Source: Acidobacteriota bacterium
GTDB taxonomy: Bacteria; Acidobacteriota; Blastocatellia; Pyrinomonadales; Pyrinomonadaceae
Length of the DNA: 64,000 bases
Direction: 5' to 3'
Assembly (NCBI GenBank): GCA_018269075.1
Contig: JAFDVJ010000026.1
Coordinates: 68,172-132,171, forward strand
The notes beneath the pieces are model-generated. The model did not search any database, was not told where the DNA came from, and saw nothing but the letters and a program-made list of their open reading frames with translations. How positions within the stretch are numbered: the first letter of the stretch is position 1; each line of letters starts with the position of its first letter. Shown one piece after another: positions 17,524 to 25,622 of this stretch. The translations under genes and the position numbers were made by a program.

Positions 17524-19803
17524 TTATTTTGCGGCCCGCATCTTTTTCAAATCTTCCGCGTAGAGGTTCGAGAGGATCTTTTCGGGCGTGAACGGCGCGT
17601 CGAAGCGCGGGAAGTTTTCCGGGTTGAAGGCCCGGACCGCGTCGCGGAGCGCGAAATACGCGCCGATGCCGTACATCAGCGGCGGTTCGCCGACGGCCTT
17701 CGAATTGAAGATCGCGAGATTTTCGCGGTCGGTCTCGAGCGCGACGATCGCGATCTCTTTCGGCACCGAGTAAACGTCCGGCACCTTGTAGGTCGAGAGC
17801 GCGTTCGAGCGCAGCCGGCCGTCGGCGTCGTAGACGACCTCTTCCATCGTCAGCCAGCCGATGCCCTGCACGATGCCGCCCTCGATCTGCCCGTGATCGA
17901 CGGCCGTGTTCATCGAGCGGCCGAAATCGTGACAGACCCTGACGTAATCGATCTCGTAGGTGCCGCGCCGGCAGTCGACGGTGACGCCGACGGCGGCCGC
18001 GCCGTAAACGTGATAGGCGAAAGCGTGCCCCTTCGCGACCGACCAGTCGAAACCGATCCCCGGCGTCGCGTAATGCGCGTGCTCGCTGAGGCTGACGCGC
18101 TGCGAATAAGCCTCGTTGACGAGCCCCAGCCAGTCGAGATTCGTGCTCTCGCCGCCGAGTCGGACGAAGCCGTTGTCGAGCGTCACGTCGTCGGGCGATT
18201 CGGCCTCGACGAGCGGCGCGGCGACGTTTTTCAGTCTTTTGAGGATCGTCTCGCAGGCGATCTCGGTCGCTTTGCCGTTGAGATCGGCGGCGGCCGACGC
18301 GGCGGTCGGGCTCGTGTTGGCGATCCGCAGCGTGTTCGTCGAGTGGACGCGGACGCGGTCGACCGGCAGCGAGAAGACGCGGGCGGCGACCTGCGCGATC
18401 TTGGTGTTGACGCCCTGGCCCATCTCGACGGCCGCGGTCGAGACGGCGACCGAGCCGTCCGTGTAGACGTGAACGAGCGCGCGCGCCTGGTTCATCAGCG
18501 TTTTCGTGAACGAGATGCCGAAACAGAGCGGCATCAGCGCGAAGCCTTTTTTGACGAATTTATTAGCGCGGTTGAATTCTTCGGCCTCCCGTTTCAGGCC
18601 GGCGAAGTCGAAGCGCGCGTCGGCCTGCGTCCACGCCGCGAGCGCTTCGGATTCGGCGATCTGCCCGTAGGGAAATTCGTCGCCGCTTTCGATCAGATTC
18701 CTTCGCTGGATCTCCTCGCGCGCGACGCCGAGCTTTTCGGCCGCGTGCGCGATCGCCGATTCGATGACGAACATCCCCTGCGGGCCGCCGAAACCGCGAA
18801 AGGCCGTGTTCGGCGGCAGGTTCGTTTTGCACGAATAAGCGACGGCCGAAACGTTCGGGATGAAATAGGCATTCGTCGCGTGGAAAAGCGTCCGTTCGAG
18901 CACCGGCAGCGAGAGATCGCAGGCCGCGCCGGCGTTTTGATAATAGGTCGCTTCATAGGCGACGATCTTCAGATCTTTGTCCAATCCGATCTTATAATCG
19001 GACGAATACGGGTGCCGCTTGCCGGTCATCCGCATATCTTCCATCCGGTGGAGCGCGAATTTGACGGGCCGCTTCGCGAGCTGCGCGCCGACCGCCGCGA
19101 GCGCCGCCCACGCGTTGGCCTGATCTTCCTTGCCGCCGAAACCGCCGCCGAGCCGCGTCACGTCGACCTCGACGAGGTTCATCGGAATCCCGGTCACGCG
19201 CGAAACGGCGCGCTGGACGGCGGTCGGGCCCTGCGTCGACGAATAGACCTTCAAACCTCCGTGTTCGCCCGGCACGACGTACGCGCCCTGCGTTTCGATG
19301 TAGAGATGCTCCTGCCCGCCCGAATCGGCGCGGCCCTCGAAAATATGCGCGCAGTCCTCAAACGCCCGTTCGGTGTCGCCCAGTTTGAAACGCTTCGGCG
19401 GCGCGATCAATTCGTTTTTCGCCTGCGCCGCGCGGGCGTCGGTGACGATTTCGAGCGGCTCGATCTCGGCCGTGATCAAACGCGCGGCGGCGCGCGCCTG
19501 TTCTTCGGTTTCGGCGAGCACGAGCGCGACCGGCATTCCGCAGAAATGAACTTCATCGTCGGCCAGCAGCGGCTCGTCCGGCAGAATTCCGCCGATCTGA
19601 TTCTCGCCGACGAGATCAGTTGCCGTGATCACGCGGACGACGCCCGGCGCGCCCGCGGCCCGCGACACGTCGACGCTTTTCAATTTCCCGTGCGCGACCG
19701 GCGAATCGTAAACGCCGGCGAAAAGAGTGCCTTCGAGCAGCGGCACATCGTCCAGATAAACCGATTCGCCGCGAACGTGCGATTTTGAGTCAATGTTTTT
19801 CAT
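17524..19803 (-). CDS. xdhB: Xanthine dehydrogenase, molybdenum-cofactor subunit
   Basis: This 759-aa protein is the large subunit of xanthine dehydrogenase, which oxidises hypoxanthine and xanthine to urate with the molybdopterin cofactor. Family motifs are present: RGESVYLDDVP near the start, LGGGFGGKE, NTAFRGFGGPQG, EMGQGVNTK, and the C-terminal EGGIVQGIGW with the catalytic Glu. The length matches bacterial large subunits (~750-780 aa). The FeS/FAD subunit is encoded upstream on the same strand at 21277-22713, but a 157-aa gene and a REP-transposase unit lie between, so the operon has been split. Guanine deaminase at 24000 supplies xanthine. XdhC-type maturation factors are not in the window. 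Confidence 0.95.
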   Translation of the reverse strand: MKNIDSKSHVRGESVYLDDVPLLEGTLFAGVYDSPVAHGKLKSVDVSRAAGAPGVVRVITATDLVGENQIGGILPDEPLLADDEVHFCGMPVALVLAETEEQARAAARLITAEIEPLEIVTDARAAQAKNELIAPPKRFKLGDTERAFEDCAHIFEGRADSGGQEHLYIETQGAYVVPGEHGGLKVYSSTQGPTAVQRAVSRVTGIPMNLVEVDVTRLGGGFGGKEDQANAWAALAAVGAQLAKRPVKFALHRMEDMRMTGKRHPYSSDYKIGLDKDLKIVAYEATYYQNAGAACDLSLPVLERTLFHATNAYFIPNVSAVAYSCKTNLPPNTAFRGFGGPQGMFVIESAIAHAAEKLGVAREEIQRRNLIESGDEFPYGQIAESEALAAWTQADARFDFAGLKREAEEFNRANKFVKKGFALMPLCFGISFTKTLMNQARALVHVYTDGSVAVSTAAVEMGQGVNTKIAQVAARVFSLPVDRVRVHSTNTLRIANTSPTAASAAADLNGKATEIACETILKRLKNVAAPLVEAESPDDVTLDNGFVRLGGESTNLDWLGLVNEAYSQRVSLSEHAHYATPGIGFDWSVAKGHAFAYHVYGAAAVGVTVDCRRGTYEIDYVRVCHDFGRSMNTAVDHGQIEGGIVQGIGWLTMEEVVYDADGRLRSNALSTYKVPDVYSVPKEIAIVALETDRENLAIFNSKAVGEPPLMYGIGAYFALRDAVRAFNPENFPRFDAPFTPEKILSNLYAEDLKKMRAAK

Positions 19804-19812
19804 AAATTTACG

Positions 19813-19896
19813 GGCGAGGCAGAGCCTCGCCGAAATGGGGCCAACTTACCGGTGAGTCGGAGACTCACCGCACATCGGGCGGCGGAGCCGCGAAAA
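19813..19896. repeat. REP element, left
   Basis: It contains the palindromes GCGAGGC-AGA-GCCTCGC and GGTGAGTC-GGA-GACTCACC and the segment CGGGCGGCGGAGCCG. It is nearly identical to 20651-20735, in the same orientation. Confidence 0.9.
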
Positions 19897-20028
19897 GATC
19901 TTAAAATGCCTGCCGGAAAGGACGAACCGTTCCCCACATCCTACGGCGAAGCCGCAGATAAAAAGCAGGCTCGCGAAATCGATCGACGATCGAAAGGCTC
20001 ATCGTCCGACGATCGGAAATTTTCGATT

Positions 20029-20110
20029 TGCGGCTCCGCCGCCCGATGTGCGGAAAGGCTGTGCCTTTCCGAAAACGCTCTTCCCCGATATTGGCGAGGC
20101 TATGCCTCGC
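20029..20110. repeat. REP element, inverted internal copy
   Basis: This is the opposite orientation of the flanking REPs: CGGCTCCGCCGCCCGATGTG at one end and GGCGAGGC-TAT-GCCTCGC at the other. It overlaps the last codons of the transposase gene. Confidence 0.8.
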
Positions 20111-20642
20111 GCCATTCGATTTTATCAAGATCGGCCGCCAAAGGCTCATCGTCAAGCGGCCGGCGACCCCAGATCCGCGCGCTCGAATAACGATAATCTT
20201 CGGCTTTTTCGACCAGACCGGCACGCACCGGATTCTGATGAATGTAATTGACCTTCTGCATAAAAGTCGCTTCGTTGTTGACCGAAAAAACATTCGGATG
20301 ATGTTCCCACAACGAATATTTGTATTCGTGCTTTTTCGTTTCCTGTCTCAGTTTATTGAGCGAGCTCGTAAAATCGTTTTCCTTCAGATAATCGATCACG
20401 CGGCGCGCCGAAATGCCGTTCATAAATCGCAAAACTTCCGAAGATTTCCGGTTCGAATCGGTCAACAGATGATAATGATCGGGCATTATCACATAGGCGA
20501 AAATCAGGATTCCGCCGGATTTTCGCGCTTCGGCAAATGCGCCGGCGGCGATTTCCGCGAGCTTTTCCTTCTGAAAAACGGGCAGCCGATGATGCGTCAC
20601 CGAAGTCAGATAAAATGCCGGGGTATCGATGGAAATCTTCAT
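20100..20642 (-). CDS. REP-associated tyrosine transposase (RAYT, Y1 family)
   Basis: This 180-aa protein of the IS200-like Y1_Tnp/RAYT family would cut and move REP palindromes as single-stranded DNA. The HUH motif is MPDHYHLL (His56, His58). The segment NYIHQNPVRAGLV followed by DYRYSSA is the RAYT signature and carries the likely nucleophile Tyr. The length is typical. Direct REP copies lie on both sides and one inverted copy at its 3' end, as in known RAYT-REP units. The unit interrupts the spacing between the xanthine dehydrogenase subunit genes, so it is probably a later insertion that left the neighbouring genes intact. Confidence 0.93.
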   Translation of the reverse strand: MKISIDTPAFYLTSVTHHRLPVFQKEKLAEIAAGAFAEARKSGGILIFAYVIMPDHYHLLTDSNRKSSEVLRFMNGISARRVIDYLKENDFTSSLNKLRQETKKHEYKYSLWEHHPNVFSVNNEATFMQKVNYIHQNPVRAGLVEKAEDYRYSSARIWGRRPLDDEPLAADLDKIEWREA

Positions 20643-20650
20643 ATCCGCAA

Positions 20651-20735
20651 CGCGAGGCCGAGCCTCGCCGAAATGGGGGCCAACTTACCGGTGAGTCGGA
20701 GACTCACCGCACATCGGGCGGCGGAGCCGCAAAAC
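20651..20735. repeat. REP element, right
   Basis: Direct copy of the left REP, with the GCGAGGC-CGA-GCCTCGC and GGTGAGTC-GGA-GACTCACC palindromes, just upstream of the transposase start. Confidence 0.9.
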
Positions 20736-20800
20736 CATATAATCATCTTCTGTTAAACCCTAACGGGAAATCACCAGATGATAATCCCCTTTCTCAAACC

Positions 20801-21274
20801 CTAATTGCTCTCCAGCAACGTAAACGAGAGCAGCTTGAGCTCGCCTTTGAAAAAGCTCCAGACGAATTTGCCGGAGAGCGTTTCGTTGGCGGTCTGGGCG
20901 GTGCAGATCGCGCTGATGCGGGCCGGCCGGCCGCGTTTGAGTTCGATTTTGTCGCGCAGCGAAACGGTTTCGGTCGCCGTGCAGACGGTTTCGGCGGCGA
21001 TCGGAGCCTCGGTCAATTTTGTCCGGGCCTGCCGCAGATCGCTCGTGAAAACGCCTTCGGGCGTTTCGGCGATCAGTTCCTCGTCGGCTTTGGCGAAGAT
21101 CGCGTGATAATTCTGCGCGAACAATTTGGCGTAGAAATCGCGCGCGAAGGTCGTCGCGACGCCTTCGAGCTGCGGCGTTTTCCGCCAGTCGACGAAGACC
21201 GCGACGGCCGCGATTACCGCGCCGAGCGCGATCAAAACCCCGATCGCATAAAACTTTTTGACGTTCATTCCCAT
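20801..21274 (-). CDS. Hypothetical membrane-anchored protein of 157 aa
   Basis: I do not recognise this family. One N-terminal hydrophobic segment (about residues 8-27, AIGVLIALGAVIAAVAVFV) acts as a signal anchor. About 120 residues follow that look like a small alpha/beta domain of the NTF2/DUF4864 kind (FARDFYAKLFAQNYHAIFAKA); that comparison is weak. The ATG lies 2 bases after the stop of xdhA, so the gene is cotranscribed with it, but nothing in the sequence ties it to xanthine oxidation. A second ATG two codons later is an alternative start. Confidence 0.8.
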   Translation of the reverse strand: MGMNVKKFYAIGVLIALGAVIAAVAVFVDWRKTPQLEGVATTFARDFYAKLFAQNYHAIFAKADEELIAETPEGVFTSDLRQARTKLTEAPIAAETVCTATETVSLRDKIELKRGRPARISAICTAQTANETLSGKFVWSFFKGELKLLSFTLLESN

Positions 21275-21276
21275 AC

Positions 21277-22713
21277 TCAGACGCCGAACAGTTCGGCGAA
21301 ATGCGCGGTGAAAAGCTGCCGCGCGAGCAGTCGTTTGTATTCGGCCGTGCCGCGGACGTCGGAGATCGGCGCGATCTCGGTCTGGAGGATTTCCGCCGCC
21401 TCGGAAACAATTTCTTCGGTGATTTCCCGGCCGCGCAGAAATTCCGAGGTTTTCCGCAGATAAAGCGGTGTCGCGAAGACGCCGCCGACCGCGGCGTGCG
21501 CCCGCTCGATCGTGTTTCCGGCGACCTTCAAACCGATCGCCGAATTGACCGACGCGATGTCGAGATAGGTCCGCTTGCAGACCTTTTCGAAATTGAAATG
21601 CGTGAAATCTTTGCGAAAACTGATTTTGCGGATGTATTCCTCGGGCTTTTTGGCGAGCTGCTTGTAGCCGCGATAAAAATCCCTGAGCGCGAGCGCGCGC
21701 GCCGAATCGTCCGCGTCGACGAGCTCGATCTCGGCGTCGAGCGCGAGAAACCACGCCGTCATATCGCCGATCGGCGAGGCGTTGACGAAATTGCCCGCGA
21801 GCGTCGCCATATTGCGGATCGGCGTCGACGAAACGAGTTTCAGATGCCGGTAAAGATCCGGAAAAATCCTTTGAAAAACATCGGATTCCATCAGATCGGT
21901 GACGACGACCGCCGCGCCGACCTCGACCATCTCTCCGGCCTCCTCGATCAACCGCAAATCCGCCCGGTCGAAAAGATTCTCCGCCGCCATCTCGGCCATT
22001 TCCTCGGGCCGCTGGACGTAAAGATCAGTCCCACCGGAAACAAAGGATTTCGGATTTCGGATTTCGGATTTCGGATTGTCGACGGCGGAAGCGCGATTCG
22101 AACTTTCGGCCCCGATACTCGCGAGCCGCTCCTTAATCGCGGCGAAATACGCCGGCACGATGCCCGTCTCGATCGCCCGCTTCAAAATCTCCTCTTCTCC
22201 TCTTCTCCTCTTCTCCTCTTCTCCCTCCATTTCCCCGGTGTCGCATAAACGAGCCGCCGCGCGCTCGATCGACTTATAACCCGTGCAGCGGCAGATGTTG
22301 CCGTCGATCGCGGAGACGGCCGCCGCTTTCGATTTCGGTGCGTCGTCGAGACAGAAGCCGGTCAGCGACATCACGAAGCCGACCGTGCAGAAGCCGCACT
22401 GCGTGCCGGATTCGTCGACGAGCGCCGACTGGACCGGCGTCAGCTCGCCGTCGGCAGGATTGACGCCCTCGACGGTCACGATATGCTTGCCGGCGGCGTT
22501 CGCGAGCGGCATCAGACACGAGGTCTGCGAGCGGTATTTGACGCGTCCGTCGTGCAGCTCGCCGACGAGCACCGTGCACGCGCCGCAGTCGCCCTCGCGA
22601 CAGCCGATCTTCGTGCCTTTCAGGTTTTTGCGGTACCGGACGAAATCCAAAACGGTCGTGCCCGTCGGGAGCGCGGTTTCGATGGTCTGGTTGTTTAAGA
22701 TAAATTTGATCAT
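21277..22713 (-). CDS. xdhA: Xanthine dehydrogenase, FeS/FAD subunit
   Basis: This 478-aa protein carries electrons from the molybdenum site to NAD+ through two [2Fe-2S] clusters and FAD. The first cluster ligands are C38, C43, C46 and C66 (GCREGDCGACTV), the second C106, C109, C141 and C143 (CGFC, CRCTGY). The FAD-binding domain begins at SGGTD (226-230) and includes ATLAGNFVNASPIGD. The linker is odd. It holds a Glu/Arg-rich stretch (163-179) from a simple-sequence tract and then NPKSEIRNPKS (213-223), a translated copy of the dispersed heptamer array, placed directly before the FAD motif. Both insertions keep the frame, so the enzyme is probably functional. The catalytic large subunit is at 17524-19803. 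Confidence 0.93.
   Translation of the reverse strand: MIKFILNNQTIETALPTGTTVLDFVRYRKNLKGTKIGCREGDCGACTVLVGELHDGRVKYRSQTSCLMPLANAAGKHIVTVEGVNPADGELTPVQSALVDESGTQCGFCTVGFVMSLTGFCLDDAPKSKAAAVSAIDGNICRCTGYKSIERAAARLCDTGEMEGEEEKRRRGEEEILKRAIETGIVPAYFAAIKERLASIGAESSNRASAVDNPKSEIRNPKSFVSGGTDLYVQRPEEMAEMAAENLFDRADLRLIEEAGEMVEVGAAVVVTDLMESDVFQRIFPDLYRHLKLVSSTPIRNMATLAGNFVNASPIGDMTAWFLALDAEIELVDADDSARALALRDFYRGYKQLAKKPEEYIRKISFRKDFTHFNFEKVCKRTYLDIASVNSAIGLKVAGNTIERAHAAVGGVFATPLYLRKTSEFLRGREITEEIVSEAAEILQTEIAPISDVRGTAEYKRLLARQLFTAHFAELFGV
22046..22078. repeat. Heptamer array inside xdhA
   Basis: Four GGATTTC units lie within the coding sequence and are read on the minus strand as NPKSEIRNPKS. A CTCCTCTT-type tract at 22194-22228 encodes the nearby acidic stretch. 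Confidence 0.9.
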
Positions 22714-22835
22714 CTGAAGAATATAATAACGGGGAAATTTATGATAAACGAAGAGCCGGCAAATTTCTAACCGTTCGGCCGGCCTCGATCATCTGGTTGT
22801 CGGGTTTTTACGGCCGAAACGAAGAACTTTCGGAA

Positions 22836-22920
22836 TAGATGAGAGATGAGAGATGATAACTGATAGATTTTCCTGATTTCCGGTCTGTCATCTATCATCT
22901 GTCATCTTTCATCTATTCCG
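22836..22920. repeat. Inverted pair of heptamer arrays (GATGAGA type)
   Basis: GATGAGA-like units at 22836-22858 face TCATCTN-like units at 22886-22917. They lie in the short gap between xdhA and the DMT gene. Confidence 0.75.
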
Positions 22921-22941
22921 AAAGCGCTTTTCAAACGGCCC

Positions 22942-23400
22942 TCAAAACTGCCGGATCAGGATGACGCCGACGGTGATCAGCGCGGCGCCGAGGACGCGGT
23001 AGAGATTGATCGGTTTTTCGGGAATGCCGAGCACGCCGAAATGGTCGATCAAAAGCGTCGCGAGCATCTGGCCGCCGATCGCTAAAGAAAAAGTGAGCGC
23101 GCCGCCGAGCCGCGGCACGACGGTCGTCATCACCGAGACGAAGAACGCGCCCAGAAATCCGCCGATCCACGCGACGAGCGGCGCGCCGGTCGCCAGTCCG
23201 ATCGAGTTTAACGGCACGCCGGTCAGCAGCATATAAACGAAGAGCGCGAGCGTCCCGACCGCGAACGACAGAAACGCCGCCGTGATCGGCGAACCGGCGT
23301 AACCGGCGAGCTTCGAATTGATCGCCGCCTGCGTCGGCATCATCATCCCGGCGACGAGCGCCAGAATGATGAAAAAATAATTGTTGAAAAAAGAAGACAT
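22942..23400 (-). CDS. DMT-superfamily membrane protein (YdcZ/DUF606 type)
   Basis: This 152-aa protein has five predicted membrane helices, the size and pattern of the YdcZ/DUF606 half-size members of the drug/metabolite transporter superfamily. Recognisable segments are GMMMPTQAAINSKLA near the start and WIGGFLGAFFV in the middle. The substrate is unknown. Its place between guanine deaminase and xanthine dehydrogenase might suggest a link to purines, but DUF606 proteins are also found in unrelated settings. The upstream side carries a heptamer array (23403-23436). Confidence 0.88.
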   Translation of the reverse strand: MSSFFNNYFFIILALVAGMMMPTQAAINSKLAGYAGSPITAAFLSFAVGTLALFVYMLLTGVPLNSIGLATGAPLVAWIGGFLGAFFVSVMTTVVPRLGGALTFSLAIGGQMLATLLIDHFGVLGIPEKPINLYRVLGAALITVGVILIRQF

Positions 23401-23402
23401 TT

Positions 23403-23436
23403 GGATTTCGGATTTCGGATTTCGGATTTCGGATTG
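23403..23436. repeat. Heptamer array (GGATTTC)n
   Basis: Four units followed by GGTCTGTTT. The same sequence with the same right flank (GGTCTGTTTTGCGGCGAATC) recurs at 23830-23885, so the tandem array between them is flanked by a direct repeat. Confidence 0.9.
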
Positions 23437-23514
23437 GTCTGTTTCGCGGCGAATCCGGTTTAATCGTTGATTTTTCGAAATATGATCTTTGTCAATTAAT
23501 GTTTGATCGTATTG

Positions 23515-23563
23515 CCGTTGCGATACGACATAACGCGGTTGCGTTATGTCGTATCGCCAACGG
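23515..23563. repeat. Long perfect stem-loop
   Basis: Arms CGATACGACATAACGC (23521-23536) and its exact complement (23541-23556) are separated by GGTT. The stem extends by CCGTTG/CCAACGG with one bulged base. It leads directly into the 21-bp array. There is no U-tract, so it is not a classic terminator. Confidence 0.85.
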
Positions 23564-23832
23564 AATAAGACTTATTCAAAACGGAATATGATCTATCGCG
23601 ATTGGAATATGATCTATTCAAAGCGGAATATGATCTATTCAAAATGAAATATGATCTATTCAAAGCGGAATATGATCTATTCAAAACGGAATATGATCTA
23701 TTCAAAACGGAATATGATCTAATCCAAATGAAATATGATCTATTCCAAACGGAATATGATCTATTCCAGGCGGAATATGATCTATTCAAAACGAGATATG
23801 ATCTAATCCAAACGGAATATGATCTGTTTGGA
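23562..23832. repeat. Tandem array of ~13 units of 21 bp
   Basis: The unit carries the core GAATATGATCTATTC, which has a dyad GAATA-N5-TATTC, plus a variable AAAAC/AAAGC tail. Units differ by a few bases. The array is open on both strands (a YDLFKAE-type peptide on the plus strand), but that follows from a 21-bp period without stops and no start or ribosome site supports a gene. No unique spacers exist, so it is not CRISPR. Confidence 0.92.
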
Positions 23833-23999
23833 TTTCGGATTTCGGATTTCGGATTTCGGATTGGTCTGTTTTGCGGCGAATCCGGTTTAATCTTTAATTT
23901 TCAGAGCTTAAAAATCTTCTCAACGGCGGTGTTTTCTTTTCCAACCGCCGACTTTCGCCCCGAATTAATCCGAAATCCGAAATCCGAAATCCGAAATCG
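23833..23999. repeat. Heptamer arrays downstream of the 21-bp array
   Basis: GGATTTC units at about 23831-23862 face CCGAAAT units at 23971-23999, forming an inverted pair directly before the 3' end of the guanine deaminase gene. No gene is seen between them. Confidence 0.85.
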
Positions 24000-24476
24000 T
24001 CAATATTTCGTTTTGTCGGGCTTGGCGATCCAGTTTTCGAAGACGCGGCGGCCTTCGTCGCGCAGGAGGCCGAGCGTTTCGATGCGGCGTTCCTCGAACG
24101 GGAGCGCGATTTCGTGATAGATGAAATCGTCGTCAAAGCCGGCCGCGGCCGCGTCCGTCCGGTCGCAGGCGAAATAGATCCGCGCCGGCCGCGCCCAGTA
24201 GATCGCGCCGAGACACATCGGGCACGGCTCGCACGAAGTGTAGATCGTGCAGCCGTCGAGCTGAAAACTGCCGAGCGCGCGGCACGCTTCGCGGATCGCG
24301 ACGACCTCGGCGTGCGCCGTCGGATCGTTCGTCGAAGTCACGCGGTTGCAGCCCTCGCCGACGATGCGTCCGTCGTGGACGACGATCGCCCCGAACGGGC
24401 CGCCTTCGTTCGCGTCAATCCCTTCCTGCGCCAGCTCGATCGCGCGGCGCATAAATTCCTTGTCCTGTTCTGTCAT
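24000..24476 (-). CDS. guaD: Guanine deaminase (CDA fold)
   Basis: This 158-aa enzyme of the cytidine-deaminase fold matches the small Bacillus-type guanine deaminase, which converts guanine to xanthine and ammonia. The zinc ligands are His55 (in HAEVVAIREAC, with the proton-shuttling Glu57), Cys85 and Cys88 (SCEPCPMC). The segments LGAIYWARP and TDAAAAGFDDDFIYHEI are characteristic of GuaD and separate it from the tRNA adenosine deaminase TadA. Length is typical. With xdhA and xdhB downstream on the same strand it makes a guanine to xanthine to urate route. Confidence 0.93.
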   Translation of the reverse strand: MTEQDKEFMRRAIELAQEGIDANEGGPFGAIVVHDGRIVGEGCNRVTSTNDPTAHAEVVAIREACRALGSFQLDGCTIYTSCEPCPMCLGAIYWARPARIYFACDRTDAAAAGFDDDFIYHEIALPFEERRIETLGLLRDEGRRVFENWIAKPDKTKY

Positions 24477-24482
24477 TAATCG

Positions 24483-24513
24483 TTAGTCGTTCGTCGTTCG
24501 TCGTTCGCCGTTC
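24483..24513. repeat. Heptamer array (GTCGTTC)n
   Basis: Four units of a different heptamer lie between guaD and the cyclotransferase gene. Confidence 0.85.
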
Positions 24514-24575
24514 GGTCGAAAGTAAACGGAAGTCCTTGTTTACCAACCGCCGCGAACAACGAGCGAAACACCGAA

Positions 24576-25457
24576 TCACTGTTTCGGTTTCACCTTGATC
24601 TCGAATAGCTTTTTCCAGTTTTTGCCGGTCACGAAGATGCGGTCGGTCGCCTCGTCGTAGGCGATGCCGTTGAGCGTGTTTTCCGCCCGCTTGTCGTCGG
24701 TCGGCGAAACGTCGTCGTCGGGCGAGATGCCGGCCAGATCGACCCAGCCGAGCAGCTTGCCGTCGCGCGGATCGATCCGCGCGATGTAGTTCGGCTTGCC
24801 GAGCACCGACGGTTCTTCCGAATGCCAGACGTTCGCCCAGATCTCGCCCTTGATCCATTCGAGCTCGTTGATCTGCATCAGCGGCCGGCCGTCCTCGCGA
24901 AAAACGGAAATCTGCCGGACGGGCTGGAACGTCTCCGGGTCGCGGACGTTGATGACGTGCGTCCGGTTCGTCATATAAAGATTCGTCCCGTCGGTCGTCA
25001 TTCCCCAGCCCTCGCCCTGATATTTGAACTCCTTGAGGAGTTTAAAGTCTTTGGCGTCGAACACGCGGCAGACCTCTTCCTGCCACGTCAGCTGGTAGAT
25101 CTTGTCGCCGACCGGCGAGATGCCCTCGCCGAAGCTGTCGCGCGGCAGATCGAATTTCTGGAGCACCTTGCCCGATTCGAGCTCGACCTTGCGGAGCTGC
25201 GATTTGCCTTCCTCGCCGGTGCTTTCGTACAAAAAGCCGTCCTTGAAGTACAAGCCTTCGGTAAAGGCCGTCGGGTCGTGCTTGTAAGTGTTGACGACCT
25301 CGTAGGTATAGACCGGCACCGGCCCCGGACGCACCGGCGCGTTCGTGTTCGACGTGTTCGTTTTACCCGTATTGACGCTCATATTCCCGTTTTTCGCCGG
25401 CCCCTTATCGCAGCCCGCCAATAAAACGGCGATACAAAGAAAAATATAAAGACGCAT
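24576..25457 (-). CDS. Glutaminyl-peptide cyclotransferase lipoprotein
   Basis: This 293-aa protein of the bacterial/plant glutamine cyclotransferase family (five-bladed propeller) makes N-terminal pyroglutamate on exported proteins. The N-terminus is a lipoprotein signal (FLCIAVLLAGC, lipobox Cys at 16), then an Asn/Thr linker to about residue 45. The enzyme core has the family blocks HDPTAFTEGL, YESTGE, FGEGI, LTWQE, GEGWG, INELEW and NVW, and ends with LNGIAYD and FVTGKNW. The start at 25457 gives the signal peptide; the longer reading upstream is made of heptamer repeat. It is probably anchored in the inner or outer membrane facing the periplasm. Confidence 0.93.
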   Translation of the reverse strand: MRLYIFLCIAVLLAGCDKGPAKNGNMSVNTGKTNTSNTNAPVRPGPVPVYTYEVVNTYKHDPTAFTEGLYFKDGFLYESTGEEGKSQLRKVELESGKVLQKFDLPRDSFGEGISPVGDKIYQLTWQEEVCRVFDAKDFKLLKEFKYQGEGWGMTTDGTNLYMTNRTHVINVRDPETFQPVRQISVFREDGRPLMQINELEWIKGEIWANVWHSEEPSVLGKPNYIARIDPRDGKLLGWVDLAGISPDDDVSPTDDKRAENTLNGIAYDEATDRIFVTGKNWKKLFEIKVKPKQ

Positions 25458-25470
25458 AGATTTTTTTGAG

Positions 25471-25622
25471 TGGAGAGTGGAGAGTGGAGAGTGGAGAGTC
25501 GGTTGACCGGTTCGGGAAATTCGGGAAGATCGGGAAGAAAAATTTCTACTTCCTAAACTTCCCAAACTTCCGAAACTTCCCGAACTTTCAAAATTAACTC
25601 TCCACTCTCCACTCTCCACTCG
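25471..25622. repeat. Inverted pair of GAGAGTG heptamer arrays
   Basis: GGAGAGT units at 25471-25500 face ACTCTCC units at 25594-25621. Between them are further short mirrored tracts (GGGAAATTCGGGAAGATCGGG and CCCAAACTTCC-type), so the whole gap can fold back. No gene is seen. Confidence 0.85.

Noticed and set aside
17407..19788. 793-aa open frame opposite xdhB
   Set aside because: Shadow of xdhB; Arg/Asp/Val-rich without any fold.
23562..23832. CRISPR array
   Set aside because: Tandem units without unique spacers and no cas genes in the window.
23602..24117. Plus-strand frame with YDLFKAE repeats
   Set aside because: Follows from a 21-bp tandem array without stops; no start site, and it runs into guaD.
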